Shown one piece after another: positions 25,079 to 37,607 of a stretch of DNA of 64,000 nucleotides. Under the pieces are notes generated by a model. That model was not told where the DNA came from. It did no database searches and worked only from the letters and a program-made list of their open reading frames with translations. The position numbers and the translations under genes were made by a program. Source of the stretch: Phycomyces blakesleeanus NRRL 1555(-) (lineage: Eukaryota > Mucoromycota > Mucoromycetes > Mucorales > Phycomycetaceae); NCBI RefSeq assembly GCF_001638985.1, contig NW_017265189.1:248001-312000 (forward strand), in the 5' to 3' direction. Position 1 is the stretch's first letter; each line of letters opens with the position of its first letter.

Positions 25079-25980
25079 CAGAGACCTCGTGATTGAGGCT
25101 TCTAAAGGACTTTGCGTCATCAAGCCATGACCAGTCGCAGGGCGTGAGGACCGAAGATGGTAACGGGGTTACCATGGGATCATCGTCTTGGTTACTGTTG
25201 AGCAATTTGTTATGGTGAGAGTAGGAAAGTATTGATGGTTGTGATTGTGATTGTGAGGTAGGATCGATGTGTAGGCCAATATCCGCAGCCGTAGTAGGTG
25301 GGGAAATGTGTTTTTGGTGACCAATGATAATACCATCATCATTGAGATCAATGTCGATATCACTTGTGGTCTGGAAGATGAATGAATCAAGTGAAGACGA
25401 GATTTGGTCATCTTGTTCTATATGGTGGTCGAGTGTGTTGCTGATTGTATTGGGGTTGGTGTCGTTGACGGTGGAAGTAGCCAGGAGGAACCAATCGTCC
25501 AATGCATTTGTAGAGGGGGAGGAAGTCAGAGAGGCGATGGAGGATTCATGAGTCTGGGCAGCAAGATTGATTTCCTCTTGCTGTTCACGGACATTGTTCC
25601 AGAGTCTAAAGGTCAAGAGGTTGAGTTAAAATAAAAAGAGAGAGTTTTTGAATTGAATTGAAGTTTGTATGTATGTATTTTATATAATACTATCTCTCTC
25701 TCTCTCTTTGTATATGTATTTCTCCTTTTTTTTTTTTTTTTTTTTTTATTGAATATCATGTTTTCATTGGTTTTACAAAGATTTCAAAATATATATATAT
25801 ATAAAAGATGACAATGAAATAATAATAGAAATAATCTTTCTCTTGTTTGGCTTACCTGGTCACCAATAATATCCTTTCCAGAGGAACCTCAGTTTTCACA
25901 ATGACTGGAGGGTATATCTTGTTGTGACTGGCGTTGGCCAAACGTTTCAAAAGAAATACTTTAGCTGTAGTATCCATCAT
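24396..25980 (-). CDS. Orphan acidic low-complexity protein, 2 exons
   Basis: Exon 1 is 25980-25856 and exon 2 is 25605-24396, joined at ACCAG|GTAAG ... CCTTTAG|ACTCTGG. The sum, 1,335 bases, gives 444 residues. The first 55 residues are the only ordered part: MMDTTAKVFLLKRLANAS, then PLERILLVTRLWNNVREQQE, spanning the junction. The rest is acidic and rich in Ser, Thr, Asn and Asp, with an Asn run, a Pro-Glu repeat (PEPEPEPE) and small basic patches (PKKRPE, SKKPR) that could be nuclear signals. The composition resembles transcriptional regulators, but there is no recognisable DNA-binding domain. I do not recognise the family. The second Met could be the true start. Confidence 0.7.
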
Positions 25981-27121
25981 TGATTATTTGTTTTTTTGGT
26001 TTTTTTTTTTTGGTTTTATTTCTTAGGAAAAATATATATATATATAAAAAAGAATTAATCAATTAAATAATTTTATATATAAAAAAATATAAAAGAAAGA
26101 AAATTATTCTTATTACTATTAATTGAGAAAAAAATGAAATCGGTTCTTTTTTTTTTTTGTACAAAAAAAAAATAAGAAAGAGAATAGAAATGTTGTATGT
26201 ATAAAAGGGCCTTTTTGTCCTTTTTTTTTTTTGCTTAAAAAAATAAAATAAAAGAAAACGGATGAAAAGCGAGCAAGCAGGCAAGAAGAGAGAGAGAGAG
26301 AAAAAAAAAAGTAAAAAAAAAAATCGAAAAAGAGAGAAAGAAAGAATCAAAAAAAAAGTGGGAAAATGAAAAAAAAGGTCAAAATATATAAATTTTCTAA
26401 AAAAAAAAAAAAGAAAAAAAAAAAGGGAGAGAGAGAAAAAGAATAGGGATGGAAAATAGTATAAGCATTAATGTGAGCCAATAGCTTGTAATCGGCGAAT
26501 GAAATGCATTTTAAAAATAAAAATAAATTATATTATATACGCACACCGTGTGATGCAATCATTTAAGCTCCACGTTCTCTGTTCCTCACTAAGCTTCTTG
26601 ACTTGTGGTTTACTTATAACAACAGCAACAGCAACAATAACAGCAACAATAACGATTGAATGATAATTGGTTATCAATTATTTATTTATTTATTTTATTA
26701 ACAATTATCAACTATACATATTGTATATATTATATAATAATAAAATTATCACTATTCATTTCAAAAAAAAAAAATTCTATTAAATCGAATGATTCATTCA
26801 TACCCTTTACTTACTTATTTAATTTATTTATCTCTTATATAAATAAATAAATAATTATCCAATAAAAATAGGAAATTGATTTTGTACCAGACAAATGTTA
26901 AAAAATGATCTTGGATTACAGTTGGACAACCAGCAAGAAAATTATCAATATTGATTGGTCTACATTGATCTACAATAATTTCATATCCTCTATTTCTTAT
27001 CATGTTGTTAAATGGTACAAAATGATTCCATACCCATAATTCTATGATATTCTATTATAAATTATGTAGTTCTGATCACATACTTTAATTTGATTTGATT
27101 TAATTTTATTTGATTTTATTA
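25981..27121. other. AT-rich non-coding region
   Basis: The part next to 25980 is the promoter of the orphan acidic gene on the minus strand; it is packed with A/AG runs to about 26450. CAACAG repeats lie near 26620-26650. The rest, towards 27121, is the 3' flank of the first protease gene. No gene seen. Confidence 0.5.
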
Positions 27122-28742
27122 TCATAATGAAAATAATGAAAATAACGAAAAGTATGCTACAAAAATATAAATGATAAATTCACTGGTTCTTGAATTCTTT
27201 TGATTATTCAATGATGTGCCAGAACTGATGTACGACTGATCGCCAAAGGGTTCCTTGTCCAACGTTGCATCCAGAACAGGGCCCGTGACAGAGCCGGATG
27301 TCCCGACAGCCTGCGCAAAGCCGATCTGATTCTTGCCCATGTCAAATACTAGGTAGGTTGCCCGCAGAATAGAGTCTCCGACCAGAATCATCTCTGACCC
27401 ACTCAAATTGTTCGTCTGCTTGTCCTTGGCTGGAATCCATGGTGCGATCCCAAACACACACTCTCTTGCCCGCTCCCGCTTCAAGCCTCCCAGAGGAATT
27501 ACCAGCTCACGCACCGGAACACTCACGACCACCGGCGTGCTGGTCAGCTTCATCGCTCGCTGCGATAACCGGATCTCGACCGCTCTGTCGAGTCGGTACA
27601 CTCCACACTCGACCCGGTACATCTCAATATCGGCATCGTAGCTCCAGTTGCCGCTCCCAACCGCCGCATCCACAAGCTTTTCGGCTAGGCTGGCATCAAC
27701 ATAGGTCATCGTGGTCCCGGTGTCAATGATCACATTGCGAGGCTTTCCGAGATCATAGTCCAGTATCACCTCTCCACTCTCCTCAGAACCTCTATTCATC
27801 TGATAGTCCAGCACTCCAAACGACTGGCCAGTAACCATCCAGTACTTCAAAAGATCCTCTGGTCTGGTCTTGCGGGTCTCCATATACGAAACCGGCACAT
27901 AGACCAGCTCTCCCTTGTGCCGTGTATGGTCCACTCCGCCAAGAAGAAGCTCGCCAGTCCAGCCAGAGCGCTCCAGGTGGCTCATGAAGATCGAAAACAC
28001 CGGCTCGTCAATCAGATCTTGCTTATACAGATTGAACACAAACGGATCGTAGCTGCCCAAACCAGTGCCCGAGGCTGATGTCAGGCCAGGATAACCAAGT
28101 CCAAGGATCCCGTTTGGATAGACATTAAGGCTGGCTGGCGGATGCTTCGATCCAGTCCCTCCATTGGTAATGATGTCCTTTGTCGTCGATGCCAGGCCAA
28201 ACTGCTGGCCTTCCACAACCACATCGCCAATCTGAACAGTATCCTTGGCATAGTAACCCTGCGCACTACCCAGCCCATAGTTGATCTGGAACGGGTAGTT
28301 TGTGTCGACAAAGCTAGATGATTTCTCGGGGTTGAATCTTGACAGATTGCATTCTTCCTTGGCGCAATCGACAGAGGGTATCCACAGATCAGAGCTATAA
28401 TAAATTTATTTATTTAGATAAATAAATAAATATATATATAAGTTACCTTCCAGTATCCAAGGCAACAGTAAAGTTTTGTGGAGGTGTACCGATGCTCACT
28501 TTGATAATGTATTCAGAACCATCGTTAAAGAGAAAGGCAGAGTCCCTTTTCAAAAGACTCTTTGTAGAGCCGGATATATGTACAGAAGAAGAAGAAGAAG
28601 AAGAAGAAGAATATGTAGAGGAAGGTTGTTTCTCAATAGGAAAACGAAGAATACGAGATTGACTAGCATCAGAAGCTTGAATGAATAGAATTATGCCAAA
28701 AAGGCAGAGGATTTTAGACTTGAGGTTAAATTGGGATTGCAT
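27122..28742 (-). CDS. Aspartyl protease (pepsin A1 family, yapsin-like), copy 1
   Basis: Exon 1 28742-28447 and exon 2 28394-27122 give 522 residues. The chosen start (MQSQFNLKSKILCLFG) opens with a signal peptide; an upstream in-frame Met would add an improbable leader. A Kex2-like KR precedes the mature region, which starts SEYIIKVSIGTPPQ. Catalytic motifs are DTGSSDLW (Asp96) and DTGTT (Asp323), the two aspartates of A1 peptidases; NGILGLGYPGL is also typical. The C-terminus is Ser-rich then hydrophobic (YIFVAYFSLFSLFSL), as in GPI-anchored yapsins. The intron interrupts the Ser codon right after the first DTG. Expected role: shedding or processing of proteins at the plasma membrane or wall. 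It is the last of three head-to-tail copies on the minus strand. Confidence 0.92.
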
Positions 28743-29858
28743 AGTGATCAAGAAGGAAGATAATAAAGAAGCTTTTTTTTTACGGTTATTGCTTGAGTGA
28801 TATAGAGAGAGAGATAAATAGATAAATAGAAAATAGAAACAGAAAAAAGAAGAGAGTATCAGTTGCAAGAAATAAAGGCTTTTATATGTATTCAGAATGA
28901 AACAAAAAAAAATAGCAGAAAATTCATGCTCTTTTAATATGTTTTGCATAAAGAAAAAATTATGATTATTTATAATGACATGTATACCGATGATGACAAG
29001 GGCAGCAAATAATGATAGCAGTAGTGATAATGCTGATGGTGGTGAGACTGAAACTGACAGACAGACAGTGACAGTGATAATCTATATAAATAAAATAAAG
29101 TAATCAAAACAAGGCATTCAGTACTCAGATAAAACATGGCCTATTCTCATCAATAATTTGTACTTCTTCTTGGTTCTTCTTGGTTCTAGCTGTACTTTAT
29201 TTTACATTATGAAAAACATACTTACTTACATACTTACTTACTTGTACACAAAATTCTTAAAAAAATAAAATAAAAAATTATACGGCTAAATAAGGCTATT
29301 AATAGACAGTCACAATTAATCTGTGTTGCATAAATACACAAATGCATTGTATATATGTATTGTATAGATTTAAATCTGATAAACTCTATCAACAATAGGC
29401 TTTTATATCTATATCTTGCCTTTTCTTTATCATTCTTCTTAGCCATATGGACATGGGTATCTGACTACCCTTTTGCTTATATAAATAAATATTATCTACA
29501 AAATTTATGCAGATCTCAAACTAATAAGAATAATGAGAAACAGAGATTTATTTACAGCCAAGTCCGAAACCCGGCTCTTAGAATCGGCAGAACAATACCA
29601 AATAAGATATATATACATATATGAAACGTGGAAGATCATCGCTTAATAACACCCCTCCCTAACCTATACAAAAAAGAGAGAGAGAGAGAGAAATAGCTAT
29701 GGTTGCAAGTCACGCAATTGTTTGCTTGTAATAATCTTTTATATATCGAATTTTTATAGCATTAAATGGAATATCAATAATAATAAATAAAATTAGATTT
29801 GAATAGACTGTATTTTGATAGTAGATTAGAGCCAAGTTTTATCATTATCATTGATATT
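28743..29858. other. Intergenic, between protease copies 1 and 2
   Basis: Contains the promoter of copy 1 (near 28743, with GA repeats at 28804-28812 and TAGATAAA repeats) and the 3' flank of copy 2. TGACAG/CAGACAG repeats lie at 29051-29075 and TACT repeats at 29220-29243. No gene seen. Confidence 0.5.
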
Positions 29859-31496
29859 TTAAAAGTTAGTTAGAACCAAGACAAAAAGTCCAAGACCAAT
29901 AGCCTGGACACACTGTCTCATGTCATGGGTACCAAGTGATCCGGAAGTGTATCCCGACCCACTCTGGTTTGAACTTTCTGTCCCACCTCCTCCGTTTTTA
30001 CTGCTATCCACACCATTGATACCTCCTCCGACTCCAACCGAAGTAGCCAGTCCGATCTGATTCTGGCCCAGATCAAAGACGAGGTAAGCACTACGCAAGA
30101 ACGAGTCACCGATCAAGAACATGTTTGATCCAATACCGGCCCCGGTCGTCATGGTGGGCGCGATGCCAAACAGACAGGTCTGGGATGTCTCGACCGTCTC
30201 TCCGTCGACCGGAATGACCAGCTCAGATGCCGGGACGCTCAAGACAACAGGGTTCTGAGAGGTCTGGCTGGACGATCTGGACATCAGCAGCTCGACTGTT
30301 CCGTTGGAGCTGGCGGCCGAGCACTCGATCAAAATCACGCCCGACTGGCGGTCGACCTTGTATCCATCCTCGCCCGCAAAGGACGACGCAATGTCGGTTG
30401 CGATGTTGAGTGGTAGGTAAGTCAAGGTGGTGCCGGTATCCAAGATAAATCCACCGGTGCTCTTGAGCTTCCAATCGTGGTCCTTGATTCCATTGCGTAC
30501 AGCAATACCTTGTCCATAAACCATCCAATAATAGTAAGAAGAGTCTGCTCCAGGTGTATTGCTGTCATTTTCACTATCACTGCTTCCCACATTTCCACTT
30601 CCACTTCCACTTCCGTTGCTGTTGCCGTTCTTTGTGGTCAGGCCAGCTACGGGTAAGTACTGGATATCGCCTTCATACTTTGTAGAGTCTACTCCGCCAA
30701 ACATCACTTCGCCTGCCCAGCCCTCTGTGGTCGCACTGTTGAGATAGACAGAAAAGATTGGTTTCTGGATGATGTTCTGCTGGACGAGGTTAAAGACAAA
30801 TGGATTATAGGGTGTTTCGTTTTCGGTTGTGGCTGCGGTCAGGGAAGGATAGCCCATACCCAGGATTCCATTGCCAGAAACCGATGGCGTCGAAGATGAG
30901 TTTGCTCCAGAAGGTAAGGCCAGGATTTCCTTTGTTATGGTTGCCAGTCCAAACTGCTGGTTTTTTACTGCTGCTCCGGCCACCGTTACTGTGTCGGTTG
31001 CGTAGGTTCCGTTCACACTGCCGATACCGTACTGGATTCCAAACTTTTCGTTCAAGGGTTTGAAAGTAGACGACTTGGCTTCATTGAATCGAGTGAACGG
31101 ACAAGATCTTGCTGGGCATTTACTTGAGGGAATCCAAAGATCAGCACTGATTTTTTTTAAAAAAATAAAAATAAGAGAGTTAATATTATTTATTTATATA
31201 TTTATTTATTTATTTTTCTACCTTCCAGTGTCAAAAGTAACTGTGAATTTCTGGGGCGGTGTCCCAACTCCAACTTCGATTAGATATTGTGATGATTGGT
31301 CGTTGTAGAGACGTGTATTGGGCGAGTCTCTTTTGGCTATATGTGAATGCCTAAGACGTGCAGCCTCGAGTGGATTTAATTGAACTGGGTTTCTAATCAA
31401 TGGAAATCGAAGGACTGAGTCAGGGTTGTCTTTGGCAGCTTGGGTTAGTGTAACAGCTGAGGCGGCTACACACAGAATGGAGGCAATGATATGCAT
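29859..31496 (-). CDS. Aspartyl protease (pepsin A1 family, yapsin-like), copy 2
   Basis: Exon 1 31496-31222 and exon 2 31146-29859 give 520 residues. The start chosen, [15 protein letters not shown], begins a signal peptide; a Met 48 bases upstream would place a QTNK repeat in front of it. IAKRD gives a Kex2-like site before [13 protein letters not shown]. Catalytic motifs are DTGSADLW (Asp89) and DTGTT (Asp328). A Gly/Ser/Asn-rich insert (about residues 262-295) separates lobes. The tail is Ser/Gly-rich then hydrophobic ([11 protein letters not shown]), consistent with GPI anchoring. The single intron falls at the same place as in the other two copies, inside the Ser codon after DTG. Ser-to-Ala in SADLW is unusual but within family range. 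Confidence 0.92.
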
Positions 31497-32787
31497 CAGG
31501 AGGCTCTGTTTGTTTGTTTGTTTGTTTGTTTGTTTGTAAGGCAATAAATAAACAAAATAAAATTAAATAGAAATACAATAGAAATCTTGAGCGGTGAAAA
31601 ATAATAATAAAAGAAGTAGTAGTAGTAGAAGAAGATGATTATGAGAAAGGTTTGTCAAGGGAAAAGATACAGATTGGTGGAAAAGAAAGAAGAAATAAAA
31701 AAAAATAAAAAAATAGAGAGTAATTATGATGATTATGATGATGATGATGGGTGGGTGGAGTTTTATGTCTTCAAGTCTTTCTGTCTATGCGGTGTCTGTC
31801 TGTCTTTAATACTTTCTTGATTGTCATTTGTAGTCGATCCTTCCGAGGAACAATAATGATAGCAATAGTAAAGCTTAGTAATAAACACCGCCTATAATCT
31901 ACTTGCTCGATTCTTTCTGTTGTTTCTTTACCTATTCTCTAGTCAAAATGAGCACATTGCTTCATTACTCCTCTTATTTACTATGAGAAATCTCTTTAAA
32001 GTTCAAGTCAATTGGATTGTAGCCTTTTTATTTCATAACCAGCAATTATTACTATTATAATTTTTTTTTGCAGAAATTGAATAGTCATGACATCAACCAT
32101 GGCTCAATAATCTGTACAATAGACAGGCTGCATAATTTATACACACACTAAATAGTGGTACAAATGTCACACATAGATAATGTACCTTTTATACTAAATA
32201 CTTTCAGACAACACACACATACAATAAGTGCTTTAAGAGTCCGTTTATCTTTTCTTACACATCAAAAAGTTCTATTTTTTATATTTTTACTATTGCAGAA
32301 AAAGCACAAAGCCTAGGCAATCGATAAATAAATATAATTATTTAATTCTATATAGAAACCACTCCATTTTGATCCCTAATGAGACAAGAATCTCTAAATG
32401 TAATATAAGATCATAATCGTGTTTTGGGATCCTAACACCAAAGAAAACCACTTTCAATATAAATATCTATTTAATTCTTCTAGCTTTACTGTCCAATCTT
32501 ATTTTGGATCTGAGGGCTTCATTTTTGTGTGGCAGCCTTTCACTCTCCAGCCACAGTAGGCTCACAGTGTGGCGAGGATCCACCAATAAAATCAAAGAAA
32601 TAAAATAAAATAAAATTAATTGATTGTTATTGGAATTGATTGTAAAGAGTGAAAGTCTGTTCAATTTTTTTTTTCTTTTGAAAACAGAGATTCCCTAAAA
32701 TTCAATAGTATCATTAAAGAGATTTACCAACAAAGAATGGCCATTTGATTGACCTTTTTCCATTTAAGAAATATGTAATTTATATAT
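31497..32787. other. Intergenic, between protease copies 2 and 3
   Basis: A TTTG repeat at 31508-31537 sits just upstream of copy 2 and would be its 5' UTR. TAG and GAT triplet runs lie at 31617-31630 and 31723-31750. At about 32480-32590 a less AT-rich stretch can be read on the minus strand (SLLWLESERLPHKNEALRSK) but is too short to call a gene. Nothing else seen. Confidence 0.45.
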
Positions 32788-34488
32788 TTATAAAAAAAAA
32801 AAGCACAAAAACCCAACAACTATTACAAATATATCACTCTTGGTTCTGTAGCTAAAATAACTATAGCTAAGCAGCGACTGTGCATCAGATATTGGCACAA
32901 AACTACTGCCGTTCTTGTTTGGCTGTGTGGTTGTGGTTGTGGTATCAGTATCAGTACCAGTACCAATACTTCCATCAGCACCACCATTGGTAGAATTGGT
33001 ATTGATAGCCGGTGCAATTCCGATCCGATTTTTGGACATGTCATACACAGTATAGACAGATCGAAGAACCGACTGTCCGATAACCCATGTTTCTTCGGCC
33101 GGCACAATCGAGTCCTGGACAGAGGGCGCGATTCCAAACATGCAAAGCTTGGAGTTTGCTAGAGTGGTTCCGTCCAGGGGAATGACGAGATCCACAACAG
33201 ACACCTTGACTATGACAGGCCTGGTTATGTTTGCCTTGACAGATGTGGACAGATGGAACTCGACAAATTCAGAGGTTGCCTTTTGGCCAAAGTCACACCC
33301 GACACGGTAGACGCCGTTGTAAGTGTCAAACACGACCTTGAGAACATCGCCCGAAAGAGAGTGCATGATGCTGTCCGATACGTTGCTGGGTACATATGTT
33401 AGGGTGGTTCCGGTGTCAAACGTGAATGGTCGTGGGTCAGACATATTATTTACATATCCACCGTTACTTGTCGCAACACCCTGGCCTGGTACGGACCAAT
33501 AGAGATAAAGAGAATCGGCAGTCGTATGGGTCGATCCAACGTTTGGGACGAGGATGGTGCTAGTACTGCTGATGTTGGTGTTGATGTTGGTTATGCTATC
33601 CGTCTCTAGACGGTAGCTAACCACAGGCACGTATTCAAGAGTTCCATTGTACTTTGTCGGATCTGTTCCACCAAACGTAATCTCGCCAGAGTTGCCATAG
33701 TTGAGCAGAGAGTTTAGATAGACAGAAAAGATTGGGTTACTGATGATCTTTGCCTTGACAAGGCTGAAAGCAAACGGAATATCGCCGTCTACTCCACGCA
33801 CTGTGTTTAGACCGGGGTAGCCGAGACCCAGGATTCCGTTTGATTGTTCACCTGATTTGACGATGCCAAGGATGTTCTTTGTCGTATTGACCAAACCAAC
33901 CAATTGATTGTCGATTGTCGCATTTCCAATCCGGACCGTTTCGTACACATAGGTTCCGTTTGCTTGTCCGACACTGTACTGGGCCGAAAAGGTCTTTGAG
34001 GTGATATTGAGAGAAGAAGATTGGGTTTGATTGAAACGGGAGTAAGGACACATGTCAACAGAGCATTCTGATGAAGGCACCCATAGTTCGCTACTATTGA
34101 TTGTAAATTATGGCAGATATTTAACAACAACAGTATTTTTGGTTGGTTATCCACTTCAAAACTATCAAGCATAGATATTGATATGTGTGTACCTTCCAGT
34201 ATCCAAGGTGAGATCGAATTGCTGAGGTGGGGTACCGATTTGGACCTGGATAATGTATTCTCTTCCGCTTGCATTGTAAAGAGAAGCGGTATTGTTATTG
34301 TCGCGCTTGTTTAGGACCTGTTCGCCTGCGATTGATCTCTGTACAGCGGCAACATGACCATTTTCGGTACGACTTATGGATACTCTAATTGGATGCTTGG
34401 CAAAATGTTGGTCGTACGAAGAAGGGAGAGCTTGGATCAGTGGTAAAATATATAATGTGGCTGCAAATAATGTGCTGATGAAATACAT
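32788..34488 (-). CDS. Aspartyl protease (pepsin A1 family, yapsin-like), copy 3
   Basis: Exon 1 34488-34193 and exon 2 34093-32788 give 533 residues. MYFISTLFAATLYILPLI is a signal peptide; NKRD marks the propeptide cleavage; REYIIQVQIGTPPQ starts the mature enzyme. Catalytic motifs are DTGSSELW (Asp96) and DTGTT (Asp325), with NGILGLGYPGL between. Many N-x-S/T sequons point to a secreted, glycosylated product. The C-terminus has a Thr run then a hydrophobic end (FVIVVGFLCFFFL) typical of a GPI signal. The intron splits the Ser codon after DTG as in copies 1 and 2, so all three derive from one ancestor by tandem duplication. Confidence 0.92.
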
Positions 34489-34840
34489 GACCGTGAATTC
34501 TGCTCAGGATGAAGATAATGATTGAATGATTGGTTGAGTGAATGAATGTGAGGGGATAAATATGTGTTGAGTTGAATGGCCAGGGCAGGCTGTGAATGTG
34601 AATGTGAATGTGAATGTGACTGTGACTGTATATGGGGAGTAGGTATTATGTATAAAAAATGAAAAGAAGAGAAAGGTATAGAAAGGGAAAGAAAGAAGAA
34701 GATAAAGAGTTACCTTCTTCTACTGCACTATAATTCAAGATCTGTATTTCAATTCTAATGTACGTGTGTATTTATGTATGTATTTGTTTGGAAAATTAGG
34801 ATATGCCATAGTTAAATAATAGAATAAAATAAAATAAAAA

Positions 34841-34912
34841 GCAGCTCTTTAGTGTAATGGTACACAGGAGAGAAATCTGTAATGTAAGGTCGTGTTTTCT
34901 TGACACAAGCAT
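34841..34912 (+). other. tRNA-like fragment (possible tRNA-Gln relic or SINE head)
   Basis: CTCTTTAGTGTAATGGT carries an A-box-like D-arm as seen in eukaryotic tRNA-Gln, but the expected anticodon arm and the B box GGTTCGAATCC are not intact; a GGTCGTG remnant lies where it should be. Not a functional tRNA by eye. It could be a tRNA-derived SINE head or chance. Confidence 0.22.
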
Positions 34913-36035
34913 CCAATTAGACTACAAATCTGATCTGGGTAACTGAAAATCAATCGATACAATCAATACAATATAAAAGAAAGAAATAATATATATATAT
35001 ATATATATTTGAATTTGATCTCCAATAGAATCGTATATATTGGGCTAATAAAGAACTGTCTGATTACTTCTTTTATTAATAGTTATAATATTCCATATGT
35101 TCCATACACACAATTTACAGGCTTGTCAATTATTCAATCAATTCTGGACCATTGGGGCACTGTACCCACAGATACATACAAACTAGATAGCTTCTCTCTT
35201 TATTGAGAGAGCGGATTTTCACGAGGCCACATATTACAATGCAAGCAAAGGGAATACACGTGAATCTATTTGATTACCATTATTCTTTGCACAAAATACA
35301 TACGTTTTATTTATATTTTGTGCTAATAATTAATTATTGTGTTTCTTTTTTCTTTTTTAGTCTGCCCATTAAACCCCGGGTTTACAAAGCTTCTTTATAA
35401 ATAGACGCACACACAGTAGATATACCAGCCTCAGTTCTATATTATTGTCAATATCTACTACACTTGCCATAGATCAGCATCAACGATCTACAAAGCTCTT
35501 ACCCACAAATACATACATATATATATATCTCTTTTAGCTTTGATACCAGCATATTATCAAACGTAAATAATATCCTGCAGATGATTTTCTCTCTTTTCTT
35601 TTCTTTATTGATACAGACGCAATTGCCAAAAGAAGAAGAAAAAATAGGAAAGTAATATGCAACGTCTAGTATACTTTGTTTAAAAGATTCAAATCCAGTC
35701 ACAACATCTAAGCGTCACCAATCTTTTTTTTTTTTTCTTACAAGACCAACGTCTTTGTCCTTCATTCCAAGCAATTCAGGCAATTTACGTTCTCAATCAA
35801 ACCTCCATCTTTCGAATGAGTATGCTTAGAAACCCCAGGTCTCATTCTCATAATTTTTCCTCGAGCAAATGTCTATTAATTAATTCAAGCAACACCTGGT
35901 CTCATTTCGATAACTACAAAAGGCATGCTGAGGAAGGCATATTACTTCCATCTCCTACCCAGCAAAATTAGACACACTCCGTCAGACGCTACACCCGAAC
36001 ATCAGTCTTGGAAAATAATTTAAAATACACACATA

Positions 36036-36085
36036 TATACAGTGAGAGCTTGTGATATCAGGAATATCGATAAGCAGAACAAAAA
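36036..36085. repeat. Possible pogo-type terminal sequence
   Basis: TACAGTGAGAGCTTGTGATA followed by AATATCGATAAGCAGA resembles pogo/Fot-type ends, which combine CAGTGA with CGATAA-like repeats, and loosely resembles the sequence at 3774. No inverted partner or transposase found. Confidence 0.2.
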
Positions 36086-37607
36086 AATAAAAAGGAATGA
36101 CCATGTAAACAGATGCCAAAAGAAAATTAATGAGGTTGAGCGATGTCTGCCGTCCTTATTACAATATTCCACTGCTACTACAGCGGGTCAGAAAGACAGG
36201 AAAGACTGTTTGAAGACAAAGTCTTAGTGAGACCGCCATATTGCATGTGCTGTGATAAGCTACCAATAAGAAGAGGAAAGAGAGAAAAAAAAAAGGCTTG
36301 GAGCAGTAACAGAGTACAGACTAAAGCTGTATATATAAAATGTATAAAAATATGAATTCAATATCTCTGGTAGGGCTAATACACAGTTGAGTATTATTTT
36401 TGTAAAATAAAATAAAATTTATTTGAGCCCAAATGATTTTTAAAGCCCAGAGAATCTAATCAGATAGTAAATGGTTTTTATTTTTTAAATTGATTTTGAT
36501 CTTTTGCTGGAGTGCATAGATAGACAGTGTATTTGGGGTAGCAAATAAAATATAAGAAAAAGTAATGAGTTGAGATTATTTGCACTACTGATATATAGCA
36601 AATACTTACTGTCTGTTGGGTGTCAATTGTAATAGTAGTAATGGTGGTAATAGGCTTATAGATTACAAAGAAGAAAAAGGTAGTCTCTGTAATACTCTTT
36701 TAAATAGCCTCAAAATGAATAAAGTATCCCAATTCACGCCAAGAGAATGACTGTAGCAAACGGAAACAAACCAAAGAAAAAAAAATAGATAATTATAGAT
36801 ATTACAACAGGAACAACCCGGGTTTGTTGCAAATTTGAAACAGCTATTCAAAAAGAAAGGAAGAGAACAAGTTCCTCTAAATAGTCGTATAGATTGTCAT
36901 TCTAAAGGGTCTTTCTTATAATTAATTGATCTTGATGACGAAAATAAGCTTCCAAGACATGTATGAATTTTGTATAGAGAATCGAAAACCATGTGCAGAA
37001 GATTATGTATATTCTGAAAGACAAGTGTAATCTTCTATGATTTGTTCATAATCAAATTTAATCTTTTCTTCTTTGGAAAGTTTGTTTCAATAGATTCAAT
37101 ATAGGCTCCTAAATCCACGTTATGCTTGTGTAGCTGACCACAGCCTTCATTCTTGAGCTGTCCTCAGCCATTGATGTCCAATTACTGATAGGCTCTGTTT
37201 TGGAGTTCGTTGGAACAGATCTATGAATAACTAGTCCCCCAGTACACATATAGCCAAGCATACTGACAAGAGGCTTTATACCTCTTGGCTTCTAGCTTAC
37301 ACAAAACCTTGGTCTTTAAAGCATAATATTTGTCTTGTGTATCACAAGCCACATAATCATTACCTAAAAAGAAAGAAGCTCTTGCTCACCCCTACTTAGC
37401 CACGTTGTCAATCAGCGAATGCAACCCAGAAAATACCACACACAAAAAAAAGTGCCTTTCTTTTTTGTTTTGTTTTATTTAATACCCATATATATATATA
37501 TATATATATATATCAATAAAATACAAGCATGAATTAATGAATGTATTTATATAATATTTCTTTGTTCCTTTAACCTTTTTATTATTATTATTTTTTCTTT
37601 AAAAATA

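Larger units (their letters stand above)
34489..37607. other. Long non-coding region with repeat fragments
   Basis: The first 250 bases are the copy 3 promoter with a GAATGT/GACTGT hexamer tract (34590-34629). A tRNA-like fragment lies at 34841 and a pogo-like end at 36036 (annotated apart). Between 35400 and 36000 the sequence is less AT-biased and has two related stretches containing GGTCTCATT (about 35840 and 35900), perhaps a decayed repeat. At 37070-37350 short coding-like blocks on the minus strand (LGAYIESIETNFPKKKR) suggest an old gene or element. No intact gene seen. Confidence 0.45.

Noticed and set aside
28743..28949. N-terminal extension of protease copy 1 starting at an upstream Met
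   Set aside because: The added residues are an AT-rich, hydrophobic leader before a good signal peptide at 28742, so the downstream Met is preferred.
32467..32664. Minus-strand open frame near 32.5 kb (SLLWLESERLPHKNEALRSK)
   Set aside because: Only 65 codons with no splice-joined partner; too short to call, though less AT-rich than its surroundings.
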